Shown here piece after piece: positions 16,254-24,777 of a stretch of 64,000 nt of DNA (position 1 is the stretch's first letter; every line of letters starts with the position of its first letter). Origin of the DNA: Palsa-504 sp963808315 (lineage in GTDB: Bacteria > Actinomycetota > Actinomycetes > Streptosporangiales > Streptosporangiaceae). Position numbers and translations under genes: made by a program. The DNA is taken from assembly GCA_963808315.1 (NCBI GenBank), contig CAWEFK010000024.1, forward strand, positions 248,001 through 312,000, given 5' to 3'. Under the pieces are notes generated by a model that saw nothing but the letters and a program-made list of their open reading frames with translations, ran no database searches and was not told the DNA's origin.

Positions 16254-17397
16254 GGATCGGCATCGCGTGCCCCTACTCCTGGGACGTTCCCGGGGGCGTC
16301 CAGCAGCACATCAGGGACCTGGCCGAGGAACTGATCTACGAGGGCCACGAGGTATCGGTCATCTCGCCGGCCGATGACGACACCCCGCTGCCGCCCTATG
16401 TCGTAGGCGCCGGCCGGGCCGTGCCAGTCCCGTACAACGGCTCAGTGGCCCGGTTGTCGTTCGGCTTCTTGTCGGTGAACCGGGTGCGGCGCTGGGTCAA
16501 GGAGGGCGGGTTCGACGTGCTGCATGTGCACGAGCCCGAGATACCCAGCCTGTCCCTGCTGGCCTGCTGGGTGGCCTCTGGCCCGATCGTGGCCACGGTG
16601 CATACCTCGATCCCGCGGTCCCGCATCCTGCTGGTCACCTACCCGGTGGTGCGCACCGGGCTGGAGAAGATCAACGGCCGGATCGCGGTGTCCGAGGCGG
16701 CCCGCACCACGCTGGTCGAGCACATCGGCGGCGACGCCGTGGTCATCCCGAACGGCGTGGCCACCCGCCGCTACCGCAAGGCCGATCCGTTGCCGGGCTG
16801 GCCCGGGGCCGGCGGTGCGATCGGTTTCCTCGGCCGCCTCGATGAACCGCGCAAGGGCCTGTCCGTGCTGCTCAAGGCGTTCGAGATCCTCGGCCCGCAG
16901 CGCCCAGGGCTGCGGCTGCTCGTCGCGGGGCCGGCGGCGACACCGACGAGGTGCTGCACAAGGTGCCTGCCGAGCTCAGGGACCGGGTGGTGCTGCTCGG
17001 GCAGGTCAGCGAGGAAGACAAGGTTCGCGTGCTGCATTCGGTGGACGTGTTCTGCTCGCCGAACACCGGGGGCGAGTCGTTCGGCATCGTGACCGCCGAG
17101 GCGATGGCGGCCGGGGTACCCATCGTGGCCAGCGACATCGACGCGTTCCGGCAGGTGCTGCGGGGGGGCGAGGCGGGCGAGTTGTTCACGGCCGGAGATG
17201 CCGCCGACCTGGCCCGGGCGGCCGGAAGCCTGCTCGACAACCGCGCTAGGCGCGCCGAGCTTTCCGCCGCCGCGCTGGCCGCGGTCGCTGAGTACGACTG
17301 GTCGGTGGTCGCCCGCGACGTGCTGAGCGTCTACGAGACGGTGGTCCTCGGCAGCACTCAGGTCAAGGTGGCCGCGGCCGGGGGCGATTTCCCGTGA
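16250..17397 (+). pseudogene. pimA: GDP-mannose-dependent phosphatidylinositol alpha-mannosyltransferase, interrupted by a one-base deletion
   Basis: GT-B glycosyltransferase (family GT4), first mannosyl transfer in PIM synthesis. The N-terminal part reads MRIGIACPYSWDVPGGVQQH to about residue 227 (LLVAGP). The remainder continues in another frame (DTDEVLHKVPAELRDRVVLL, then NTGGESFGIVTAEAMAAG with the nucleotide-sugar Glu motif). Total length is one base short of a multiple of three. Restoring one G at about 16933 (CCGGCGG to CCGGGCGG) gives an uninterrupted protein of about 382 residues. Both halves are well conserved and pimA is essential in mycobacteria, so a sequencing error is more likely than a true pseudogene. 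Starts four bases inside patA. Confidence 0.9.
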
Positions 17398-17969
17398 TCA
17401 CCGACATTGTCATCGTGGTGGCGGCCGCGCTGCTGGTCGGGGTGTACGTGTCCTGGCGGGCCGGGCGCATCGACCGCCTGCACGCCCGGGTCGAGATGGC
17501 GCGCGCCGCGCTGGACGTGACCCTGCTGCGCCGCAGCTCGGTCGCCAGTGAACTGGCGACCTCTGGGCTGCTCGACCCGGCGACCAGCCTGCTGCTCGGC
17601 GCCGCCGTGCACGGCACCCGGGGCGGCCGTACCGACGGCGGGCGCCCCCGTGACCTGGCCGAGAGCGACCTGACCCGGGCCCTGCGCGCCGCGTTCAGCC
17701 AGCCGGATTTCCGCGCGTCGCTGAGCGGCAAGGAAGGCGCCGACGAGCTGCTCGCCGAAGTCGAAGCGGCCGCGCATCAGGTCTTCCTGGCCCGCAAGTT
17801 CTACAATGACGTGGTGGCGGTGACCAGAGACGCCAGGCGCCGCCCGCTCGTCCGCGTGCTCCACCTGTCCGGTAACGCCCCGGCCCCGGAGTTCTTCGAG
17901 ATGGACGATTCCCTGATCGCCGATCAGGCCAGCGTCAGCCATACGATGGTGAAGAAGCAATCACGATGA
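17394..17969 (+). CDS. LemA-like membrane-anchored protein
   Basis: 191 residues: one N-terminal TM helix (about 4-22), then a LemA-like helical domain (RVEMARAALDVTLLRRSSVA, then VFLARKFYNDVVAVTRDARR and PAPEFFEMDD near the end). In mycobacteria a Nudix-annotated membrane protein occupies the equivalent place (Rv2609c); no Nudix box is present here. It overlaps pimA by four bases. Function is unknown; a structural envelope role is possible. Confidence 0.75.
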   Translation: MITDIVIVVAAALLVGVYVSWRAGRIDRLHARVEMARAALDVTLLRRSSVASELATSGLLDPATSLLLGAAVHGTRGGRTDGGRPRDLAESDLTRALRAAFSQPDFRASLSGKEGADELLAEVEAAAHQVFLARKFYNDVVAVTRDARRRPLVRVLHLSGNAPAPEFFEMDDSLIADQASVSHTMVKKQSR

Positions 17970-17986
17970 ACCAAGCGAGGTTTCGA

Positions 17987-18889
17987 GTGTCCACGGGCAA
18001 CACTGAGCCAGTCACCGGCACCGCCCGGGTCAAGCGCGGTATGGCGGAGATGCTCAAGGGCGGCGTGATCATGGACGTGGTCACGGCCGACCAGGCCAAG
18101 ATCGCCGAGGATGCCGGCGCGGTCGCCGTGATGGCGCTTGAACGTGTCCCCGCCGATATCCGGGCGCAGGGCGGCGTGGCCAGGATGAGCGACCCCGACA
18201 TGATCGACGGCATCATCGCGGCGGTCTCCATCCCGGTCATGGCCAAGTGCCGGATCGGGCACTTCGCCGAGGCGCAGGTGCTGCAGGCGATCGGCGTCGA
18301 CTACATCGACGAGTCCGAGGTGCTGACCCCGGCCGACGAGGCGAATCACGTCGACAAGTGGAAGTTCACCGTGCCGTTCGTGTGCGGCGCCACCAACCTG
18401 GGTGAAGCGCTACGGCGGATCGCCGAGGGTGCGGCCATGATCCGGTCTAAGGGCGAAGCCGGCACCGGCAACGTGGTCGAGGCGACCAGGCACATGCGCT
18501 CCATCCGGTCGGAGATCGCGCGTTTGTCCGCCCTGCCCGAAGAAGAGCTCTTCACCGCGGCCAAGGAACACGGCGCGTCGTATGAGCTGATGGCGGAGGT
18601 GGCACGAGCGGGCAGGCTGCCGGTCGTGCTGTTCACCGCGGGCGGCATCGCCACGCCCGCCGACGCGGCGCTGATGATGCAGCTCGGCGCGGAGGGGGTG
18701 TTCGTCGGCTCGGGCATCTTCAAGTCCGGCGACCCGGCCAAGCGTGCCGCCGCGATCGTGAAGGCCACCACCTTCCACGACGACCCGGACGTGGTGGCCA
18801 AGGTCTCCCGTGGCCTGGGCGAAGCCATGGTCGGCATCAACCTGGACACCCTGCCTGCCGACCAGCACTACGCCGCCCGCGGCTGGTAA
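17987..18889 (+). CDS. pdxS: Pyridoxal 5'-phosphate synthase lyase subunit
   Basis: 300 residues, as usual for PdxS. Conserved stretches include VKRGMAEMLKGGVIMDVVT, AVMALERVPADIR, KCRIGHF and EAGTGNVVEATRHMR, with the catalytic lysines in place. PdxS condenses ribose 5-phosphate, glyceraldehyde 3-phosphate and ammonia from PdxT into PLP. GTG 17987 is preferred: SD GCGAGG seven bases upstream and the family length. ATG 17966, overlapping the previous stop, would add seven residues. Confidence 0.97.
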   Translation: MSTGNTEPVTGTARVKRGMAEMLKGGVIMDVVTADQAKIAEDAGAVAVMALERVPADIRAQGGVARMSDPDMIDGIIAAVSIPVMAKCRIGHFAEAQVLQAIGVDYIDESEVLTPADEANHVDKWKFTVPFVCGATNLGEALRRIAEGAAMIRSKGEAGTGNVVEATRHMRSIRSEIARLSALPEEELFTAAKEHGASYELMAEVARAGRLPVVLFTAGGIATPADAALMMQLGAEGVFVGSGIFKSGDPAKRAAAIVKATTFHDDPDVVAKVSRGLGEAMVGINLDTLPADQHYAARGW

Positions 18890-18934
18890 CTCCCGGCCCC
18901 AGCCCGGCGCTCGCCATCGTGGATATGAGGAATA

Positions 18935-19531
18935 ATGCCGCCCGTGATCGGAGTTCTCGCCCTGCAGGGCGACGTACCCGAGCACCTGCGAGCGCTGCGG
19001 GCCGTCGGCGCGGATCCCGTCCCTGTGCGCCTGCCTGAGGAACTCGATCGGGTCGACGGCCTGGTGATCCCGGGCGGTGAGTCGACGACGCTGTGGCGGC
19101 TTTCTGTGGCCTTCGACGTCCTGGAGCCGCTGCGTAAGCTCATCGCCGCGGGCCTGCCCGCGTTCGGATCCTGCGCCGGGATGATCATGCTGGCGGACCG
19201 GCTGGCCGACGGCGTGCCGGGGCAGCTGACCTACGGCGGGCTCGACATGACCGTCCGGAGAAACGCGTTCGGGCGGCAGGTGGACTCCTTCGAGAGCGAG
19301 ATCACCCTGGCCGGCCTGGACCAGGCTGACCCGCTGCACGCGGTCTTCATCCGGGCGCCGTGGGTCGAACAGGTCGGAGCGGACGTCACCGTTCTGGGCA
19401 CGGAGGCCAGCACGGGTAGGATCGTCGCCGTCCGGCAAGGGCAATTGCTGGCTACGGCCTTTCACCCCGAGCTGACTCCGGACCGGCGCATTCATCAGCT
19501 ATTCGTAGAGATTGTGAAGGACACCACATGA
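18935..19531 (+). CDS. pdxT: Pyridoxal 5'-phosphate synthase glutaminase subunit
   Basis: 198 residues of a class I glutamine amidotransferase. GVLALQGDVPEHLRAL starts the domain, GGESTTL forms the oxyanion strand, the nucleophile Cys is in FGSCAGMIML, and the His/Glu pair in AFHPELTPD. It supplies ammonia to PdxS. The stop overlaps the yebC start (ATGA). Confidence 0.97.
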   Translation: MPPVIGVLALQGDVPEHLRALRAVGADPVPVRLPEELDRVDGLVIPGGESTTLWRLSVAFDVLEPLRKLIAAGLPAFGSCAGMIMLADRLADGVPGQLTYGGLDMTVRRNAFGRQVDSFESEITLAGLDQADPLHAVFIRAPWVEQVGADVTVLGTEASTGRIVAVRQGQLLATAFHPELTPDRRIHQLFVEIVKDTT

Positions 19532-20280
19532 GCGGCCACTCCAAGTGGGCCACCACCAAGCACAAGAAGGCGGTGGTGGATGCCAAGCGCGGCAAGCTGT
19601 TCGCCAAGCTGATCAAGAATGTCGAGGTCGCCGCGCGTACCGGCGGGGCAGACCCGGCCGGTAACCCGACGTTGTTCGACGCGATCCAGAAGGCGAAGAA
19701 GAGCTCGGTCCCGAACGACAACATCGACCGGGCCGTCCGGCGGGGCAGCGGCCTGGAGGCCGGGGGCGCCCAGTACGAGAACATCACCTACGAGGGCTAC
19801 GGCCCCGGCGGGGTCGCGGTGCTCGTGCAGTGCCTGACCGACAACAGGAACCGGGCCGCCTCGGACGTCCGCGTGGCGTTCAGCCGCAACGGCGGCTCGA
19901 TGGCCGACCCCGGGTCGGTGTCGTACCTGTTCCACCGCAAGGGCGTCATCGTGGTGGAGAAGGGCGGGGTGACCGAGGACGACGTGCTGTCGGCCGTCCT
20001 CGACGCGGGCGCCGAAGAGGTCAACGACCTCGGCGAGTCCTTCGAGGTCGTGTCCGAGCCCACCGACCTGGTGGCGACGCGCAAGGCCCTGCAGGACGCC
20101 GGGATCGACTACGACTCAGCGGACACGGCGTTCCTGCCCACCGTCGAGGTGGACCTTGACGAGGAGCAGGCCAGGCGGGTCTTCCGGCTGATCGACGCGC
20201 TCGAGGATTCCGACGACGTGCAGGACGTGTACGCCAACTACTCGGTCCCCGACGACATCATGGAGAAGATCAGCTCCTGA
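19528..20280 (+). CDS. YebC/PmpR-family transcriptional or translational regulator
   Basis: 250 residues, standard YebC length. Begins with the hallmark SGHSKWATTKHKKAVVDAKR, contains NITYEGYGPGGVAVLVQCLT and ends with the acidic VYANYSVPDDIM. Family members bind DNA or assist ribosomes on proline-rich stretches. The neighbourhood pdxT-yebC-ruvC is conserved across actinobacteria. Confidence 0.96.
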   Translation: MSGHSKWATTKHKKAVVDAKRGKLFAKLIKNVEVAARTGGADPAGNPTLFDAIQKAKKSSVPNDNIDRAVRRGSGLEAGGAQYENITYEGYGPGGVAVLVQCLTDNRNRAASDVRVAFSRNGGSMADPGSVSYLFHRKGVIVVEKGGVTEDDVLSAVLDAGAEEVNDLGESFEVVSEPTDLVATRKALQDAGIDYDSADTAFLPTVEVDLDEEQARRVFRLIDALEDSDDVQDVYANYSVPDDIMEKISS

Positions 20281-20351
20281 CCGCGCGCCGGCCGCCACCA
20301 CGGCGATAATCGGGATGACCAGCCCGGCGGGCTGCCGTACGGTGGTTGCTC

Positions 20352-21603
20352 GTGGCTGATCAACCGAACCGCAAGGTCGAGGTCCGGGTGGTGCTCCCGG
20401 ACGACGACATAGACGCCCAGCTCGACCTGGCCGAGCGGGCCTTCGGGATCAAGGGCCCTGACGAACGCGACCGCTGGCGGGAGACCACGTCCTGGCTCAT
20501 CGCCCAGCGCCAGTGCCTGGGCGCCTTCGTCGACGGCCGCCCGGCAGGCGCCGCGGCCTTCTTTGACATGCGGCAGTGGTGGTGCGGCCGGGCGGTGCCG
20601 ATGGCCGGGGTGGTCAGCGTCCGGGTGGCGCCGGAGGACCGGGGCCAGGGGATCGGGCGCCTGCTGATGACGGCTCTGCTCGATAAGATAGCGTCGCACG
20701 GGTACCCGCTGTCGGTCCTGTACCCCGCGACGATGCCGCTGTACCGGGCGCTGGGCTGGGAGCTGGCCGGAGGCTATCACACCGCGGTGATCCCGGCCAG
20801 GTCGCTGTTCCGCCTCGTCCCGCCGGACGCGCCTGCCGGGGGCGCAGGAGCCCGGCGCCGGCCCGCCCGCCCTGCGCCGGGCCGGCCCGGCTGACGCCGA
20901 GGCGGTGCTCGCCATGATGGGCCACGTGCACGAGGCCGCCCGGGACTGCGGCCCGGTTACCTGGCCCGCCAGGATGCTGGCTCAGTGGCTGGCCCAGCCG
21001 GAGGTATACGCCTACCTCTGTGACGACGGCTTCCTCGCCTATCGCTGGGACCACGCCAACCGGAACCTATTCGTGGAGGGGGCCGAGGCGGTGTCGCCGG
21101 CGACCGTGCGCGCGTTCTGGTCCCACCTGGGCGGGTACGGTTCGGTCGCGGAGAAGGTCTATGCCCGGGTCGGGCCGGCCGACGCGTTCTGGTGGCTGAC
21201 CCGCGAGCGCGACGCCTTCGTAGATCGCCGCACGATGTGGATGCTCCGGGTCGTCGACGCCCCGGCGGCCATCGCCGTCCGCGGCTTCCCGGCCGCCGTC
21301 TCGCTCACCGTGCCCCTGCTCATCGCCGACGACACCCGGCCCGCCAACTCCGGGCGCTGGGAGCTGACCGTGGCCGCGGGGAAAGGCTCGCTGACGCCGG
21401 CCTCCGGGGCGCCGGTCACGCCGGCCCGTTCCGGCCCGCGGGCGCCGCTGGCCGTGGGCGCACGAGGCCTGGCCGCACTGTACGCGGGCACCCCGGTCGG
21501 CACGCTGCGCCAGGCCGGGCTGGTATCCGCTGGCTCCCCGGAGCAGGACGCGGCCCTGGACGCCGCGTTCGCCGCGACGCCCTACATGCTCGACGACTTC
21601 TGA
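20352..21603 (+). pseudogene. Eis-like GNAT N-acetyltransferase, interrupted by a +1 indel in a G run
   Basis: The first frame encodes an Eis-type GNAT domain: VSVRVAPEDRGQGIGRLLMT is the acetyl-CoA loop and VLYPATMPLYRALGWELAGG the following strand. After about residue 160 the conserved protein continues in another frame (GPADAEAVLAMMGHVHEAAR, through the second GNAT half to a C-terminal sterol-carrier-like domain ending TPYMLDDF). Total length is one base more than a multiple of three. Deleting one G from the run at 20839-20843 joins the halves into about 416 residues. Eis enzymes acetylate amines, including aminoglycosides. Real phase variation by slippage or an assembly error are both possible. 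GTG 20352 is the likely start. Confidence 0.8.
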
Positions 21604-21667
21604 GACAAGTGACGGACACGCCGCCCGCGCTGCGCGACCTGCGGGCCGAAGGCCGGTAGGTTCGAGG

Positions 21668-21681
21668 CGAACAGATGTTCG
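21668..21681. promoter_or_regulatory. LexA-type SOS box upstream of ruvC
   Basis: CGAAC-AGAT-GTTCG matches the actinobacterial LexA/Cheo box CGAACN4GTTCG exactly and lies 31 bases before ruvC. It predicts DNA-damage induction of ruvC-ruvA-ruvB. Confidence 0.8.
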
Positions 21682-21712
21682 CGGAAGCTGAACTCCGGAC
21701 GGAGATCATCAG

Positions 21713-22279
21713 GTGGCCCTGACCCATGCGGCGCATCCGATCCGCGTCCTCGGCGTGGATCCCGGGCTGACCAGGTGCGGCGTCGGGGTCGTCGAGGGGG
21801 CCCCGGGCCGGGCGCTGACGATGGTCAAGGTCGGGGTGATCAAGACCTCGGCCGGCGACGACATCGCGACCCGGCTGCTGATGATCGAGACCGATATCGA
21901 AGCCTGGCTGGATGCCTGCCGTCCCGATGCGGTGGCCGTGGAGCGCGTTTTCAGCCAGCTGAATGTGCGGACGGTGATGGGGACGGCGCAGGCGGGTGCG
22001 GTCGCCATCGTCTGCGCGGCCCGCCGGGGCCTGCCCGTCGCCCTGCACACTCCCACCGAGGTCAAGGCGGCCGTGACCGGGAGCGGGCGGGCGGACAAGA
22101 ATCAGGTCACGGCGATGGTGATGCGGCTGCTGCGCATCACAGAGCCGCCCCGGCCCGCCGACGCCGCGGACGCGCTGGCGCTGGCTATCTGTCATATCTG
22201 GCGCGGCGGCGCCAATGGCTTGCGGCTCTCGGCCGCGTCGGCCAGCCAGGTGCTGGCCAGTAAGGGAGGCAGGGCGTGA
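21713..22279 (+). CDS. ruvC: Holliday junction resolvase RuvC
   Basis: 188 residues. Acidic catalytic residues are in GVDPGLTRCG, AVERVFSQLN and the C-terminal PADAADALALAICH. RuvC cleaves Holliday junctions bound by RuvAB. GTG 21713 is followed by MALTHAAHPIRVLGVDPG. The gene overlaps ruvA by four bases (GTGA), and a LexA box lies upstream. Confidence 0.97.
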   Translation: MALTHAAHPIRVLGVDPGLTRCGVGVVEGAPGRALTMVKVGVIKTSAGDDIATRLLMIETDIEAWLDACRPDAVAVERVFSQLNVRTVMGTAQAGAVAIVCAARRGLPVALHTPTEVKAAVTGSGRADKNQVTAMVMRLLRITEPPRPADAADALALAICHIWRGGANGLRLSAASASQVLASKGGRA

Positions 22280-22902
22280 TCGCTCATGTTCGCGGCACCG
22301 TCGCCGGGATCGCGCCCGACGGTGCCGTCATCGAGGTCGGCGGTGTCGGGATGCGGGTGCAGTGCACTCCGGGGACCCTGGCCACGCTCAGGCCGGGAGA
22401 ACCCGCGCAGGTGGCCACGTCCCTGGTGGTCAGGGAAGACTCGCTGACCCTGTACGGCTTCACCAGTGACGACGAGCGGAACGTCTTCGAACTGCTGCAG
22501 ACCGCGAGCGGCGTCGGGCCGAGGCTGGCGCTGGCCATGCTGGCGGTACATTCGCCGGACGCGCTGCGACGGGCCGTCTCCACCGAGGATCTCGACACGC
22601 TGACCATGGTCCCCGGCATCGGCCGCAAGGGCGCCCAGCGGATCGTGCTTGAGATGAAGGACCGGCTGGGCCCGCCGGGGGACGGCCCCAGCGCCCTGCC
22701 GGGCAGCAGGCCGTCGTCGCGGCTGCCCTCATGGCGCGACCAGGTGCAGTCCGGGCTGGTAAACCTGGGCTGGCCGGCTCGTGACGCCGACCAGGCGATC
22801 GCGGCCGTGGAGGAAGAAGGCACGGTCAACGGTTCGGCCGGCGGCGACGTTGACGTGGCCACCGTGCTGCGGGCCGCCCTGCGCAAGCTGAGCAGGCAAT
22901 AG
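22276..22902 (+). CDS. ruvA: Holliday junction DNA helicase subunit RuvA
   Basis: 208 residues: OB-fold N-terminus (MIAHVRGTVAGIAPDGAVIE), two helix-hairpin-helix motifs (TASGVGPRLALAML and MVPGIGRKGAQRIVLEMKDR), a disordered linker, and domain III that contacts RuvB. The tetramer binds the junction. It starts inside ruvC and precedes ruvB by five bases. Confidence 0.97.
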   Translation: MIAHVRGTVAGIAPDGAVIEVGGVGMRVQCTPGTLATLRPGEPAQVATSLVVREDSLTLYGFTSDDERNVFELLQTASGVGPRLALAMLAVHSPDALRRAVSTEDLDTLTMVPGIGRKGAQRIVLEMKDRLGPPGDGPSALPGSRPSSRLPSWRDQVQSGLVNLGWPARDADQAIAAVEEEGTVNGSAGGDVDVATVLRAALRKLSRQ

Positions 22903-22907
22903 CGGCC

Positions 22908-24065
22908 ATGATCGAAGGCGAGATCGACGGGACGGACGCGGCCCAGGGCGACAGCGCCCAGGCCGCACTGCGCGGGGCCGAGGAGGCGGAGCTCGCGGCG
23001 CGCCGGGCACGCCAGGACCGCGGCGAGGAGGGAGACGGGGGAAACGGGATGGTATCCCCGCTGGCTGACGCGGATGAACGCGTCATCGAGAGCGCGCTGC
23101 GGCCCAAGCGCCTGACCGAGTTCACCGGCCAGGTGCGAGTGCGTGAGCAGCTGTCGCTGATCCTGCAGAGCGCGCTGCGGCGCGGTCGGCCACCGGACCA
23201 CGTGCTGCTGGCCGGCCTGCCCGGGCTGGGCAAGACCACGATCGCGAATATCGTCGCCGCCGAGCTCGGCGCGCCGCTGCGCATCACCAGCGGCCCGGCC
23301 ATCGAGCGATCCGGTGACCTGGCGGCGGTCCTGTCCACCCTCAGTGAGGGCGAAGTGATCTTCATCGACGAGATCCACCGCCTGGCCCGGCCCGCGGAGG
23401 AGATGCTCTACCTGGCCATGGAGGACTTCCGGGTCGACGTGGTGATCGGCAAGGGCCCGGGCGCGACCGCGATCCCGCTGGAGATCGCGCCGTTCACGCT
23501 GGTGGGGGCGACGACCCGGGCGGGTCTGCTGCCCGCCCCGTTGCGCGACAGGTTCGGGTTCACCGCGTATCTCGACTTCTACCAGCCCAGCGAGCTCGAG
23601 ATCATCATCCGCCGGTCCGCCGGGCTGCTGGACGTGAGGCTGACCGACGAGGCCGCGGTGGAACTGTCGACCCGTTCTCGGGGCACGCCGCGCATCGCCA
23701 ACCGGCTACTGCGCCGCGTTCGTGATTACGCCGAAGTTCGCGCCGACGGCGTGGTGACCAGGGATATCGCCCGGACCGCGCTCGAGATCTACGAGGTGGA
23801 CGAGCATGGCCTTGACCGGCTGGACCGGGGCGTGCTCGACGCATTGATCCGGCGGTTTGGCGGCGGGCCGGTCGGCCTGTCCACGCTGGCGGTCGCGCTG
23901 GGGGAAGAGGCCGAGACCGTCGAGGTGGTGGCCGAGCCGTTCCTGGTCAGGTGCGGGCTGCTCGCCCGCACTCCGCGCGGCCGGGTAGCCACCGCGGCCG
24001 GCTGGACTCATTTGGGCCTAGAGCCGCCTGCGTCACTCGGTGAACTGCCGACCCTCTTCGATTAG
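22908..24065 (+). CDS. ruvB: Holliday junction branch-migration ATPase RuvB
   Basis: 385 residues. Walker A is GLPGLGKTT, Walker B IFIDEIHRL, sensor 1 VGATTRAG, and the winged-helix C-terminus contains FLVRCGLLARTPRGRVAT. About 45 acidic/Ala-rich N-terminal residues exceed the usual length. ATG 23049, preceded by a GGAGGGAG tract about 14 bases away, is a possible later start that gives a normal RuvB. Last gene of the SOS-type ruvCAB operon. Confidence 0.96.
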   Translation: MIEGEIDGTDAAQGDSAQAALRGAEEAELAARRARQDRGEEGDGGNGMVSPLADADERVIESALRPKRLTEFTGQVRVREQLSLILQSALRRGRPPDHVLLAGLPGLGKTTIANIVAAELGAPLRITSGPAIERSGDLAAVLSTLSEGEVIFIDEIHRLARPAEEMLYLAMEDFRVDVVIGKGPGATAIPLEIAPFTLVGATTRAGLLPAPLRDRFGFTAYLDFYQPSELEIIIRRSAGLLDVRLTDEAAVELSTRSRGTPRIANRLLRRVRDYAEVRADGVVTRDIARTALEIYEVDEHGLDRLDRGVLDALIRRFGGGPVGLSTLAVALGEEAETVEVVAEPFLVRCGLLARTPRGRVATAAGWTHLGLEPPASLGELPTLFD

Positions 24066-24125
24066 GCCAGGCTGATCGATCAGATCGCGCCGAGGTCACG
24101 ATCAGTGTCAAAAACTCGTAGCCTG

Positions 24126-24154
24126 TTGGTGCGCGGTCAAAGCGAGGCTAAACT
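24126..24154 (+). promoter_or_regulatory. Sigma-70-type promoter for yajC-secD-secF
   Basis: TTGGTG (24126-24131), a 17-bp spacer, then TAAACT (24149-24154). It predicts a leader of about 60 nt before yajC. Confidence 0.5.
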
Positions 24155-24158
24155 TCGG

Positions 24159-24210
24159 CAGTTGGTCTTTGGCCTCCGCTAAGACCACACACGCATCACC
24201 AACTGGAAGG
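24159..24210 (+). promoter_or_regulatory. Leader hairpins reaching the yajC ribosome-binding site
   Basis: CAGTTGGT (24159-24166) can pair with ACCAACTG (24198-24205), which abuts the SD GGAAGG. GGTCTT (24164-24169) can pair with AAGACC (24181-24186). The two stems share the GGT at 24164-24166, so they partly exclude each other. It could modulate translation of the secretion operon; inference only. Confidence 0.4.
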
Positions 24211-24220
24211 ATGCCCCGCG

Positions 24221-24730
24221 ATGGGGATACTCGCAGCCGCTGACGCGGCCAGCAAGTCATCATCAAGCTCGCTGACGTTCCCGATCCTGATCGTCCTGGT
24301 CTTCGTCGGCTTCTACTTCCTGATGATCAGGCCGCAGCGACGCCGCCAGCAGCAGGTCTCACAGCAGCAGAACACGGTCGTTCCCGGCGCCCGGGTCCGT
24401 ACCACCGCCGGCATGTACGCCACGGTGGTCGCCGTGGAGGACAACGACGTTATTCTCGAGGTCGCTCCCGGTGTCGATGTCCGTTACCTCAAGCGCGCCA
24501 TCATGGAGGTCGTCGCCCCGGCCGAGGCGCAGGACGGCGACACCTTCGAGGACGGCGAGACCTTCGAGGACACCGGTGCGTACTCCGACGACGAGCCCGC
24601 TTCGGACGTCGACGACGACGAGACACCCGGAACTCACGGCTCGGTCAACGGCGTTGGATCAGATGACGAAGGTTTCACCGACGCTCATGAGGGTGAACTG
24701 GCCACGTCCGACAAGGACAACGCGCACTGA
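24221..24730 (+). CDS. yajC: Preprotein translocase accessory subunit YajC
   Basis: 169 residues: one TM helix (LTFPILIVLVFVGFYFLMI) followed by the YajC signature RPQRRRQQQ and the core VVPGARVRTTAGMYATVVAV. The last 70 residues are a strongly acidic tail, longer than in E. coli YajC. It associates with SecDF at the membrane. SD GGAAGG precedes the ATG. First gene of yajC-secD-secF. Confidence 0.95.
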   Translation: MGILAAADAASKSSSSSLTFPILIVLVFVGFYFLMIRPQRRRQQQVSQQQNTVVPGARVRTTAGMYATVVAVEDNDVILEVAPGVDVRYLKRAIMEVVAPAEAQDGDTFEDGETFEDTGAYSDDEPASDVDDDETPGTHGSVNGVGSDDEGFTDAHEGELATSDKDNAH

Positions 24731-24777
24731 GCCGCCGGCCTGCATGAGGGAATGACCAAAACAAGACAGGCGGAGAA

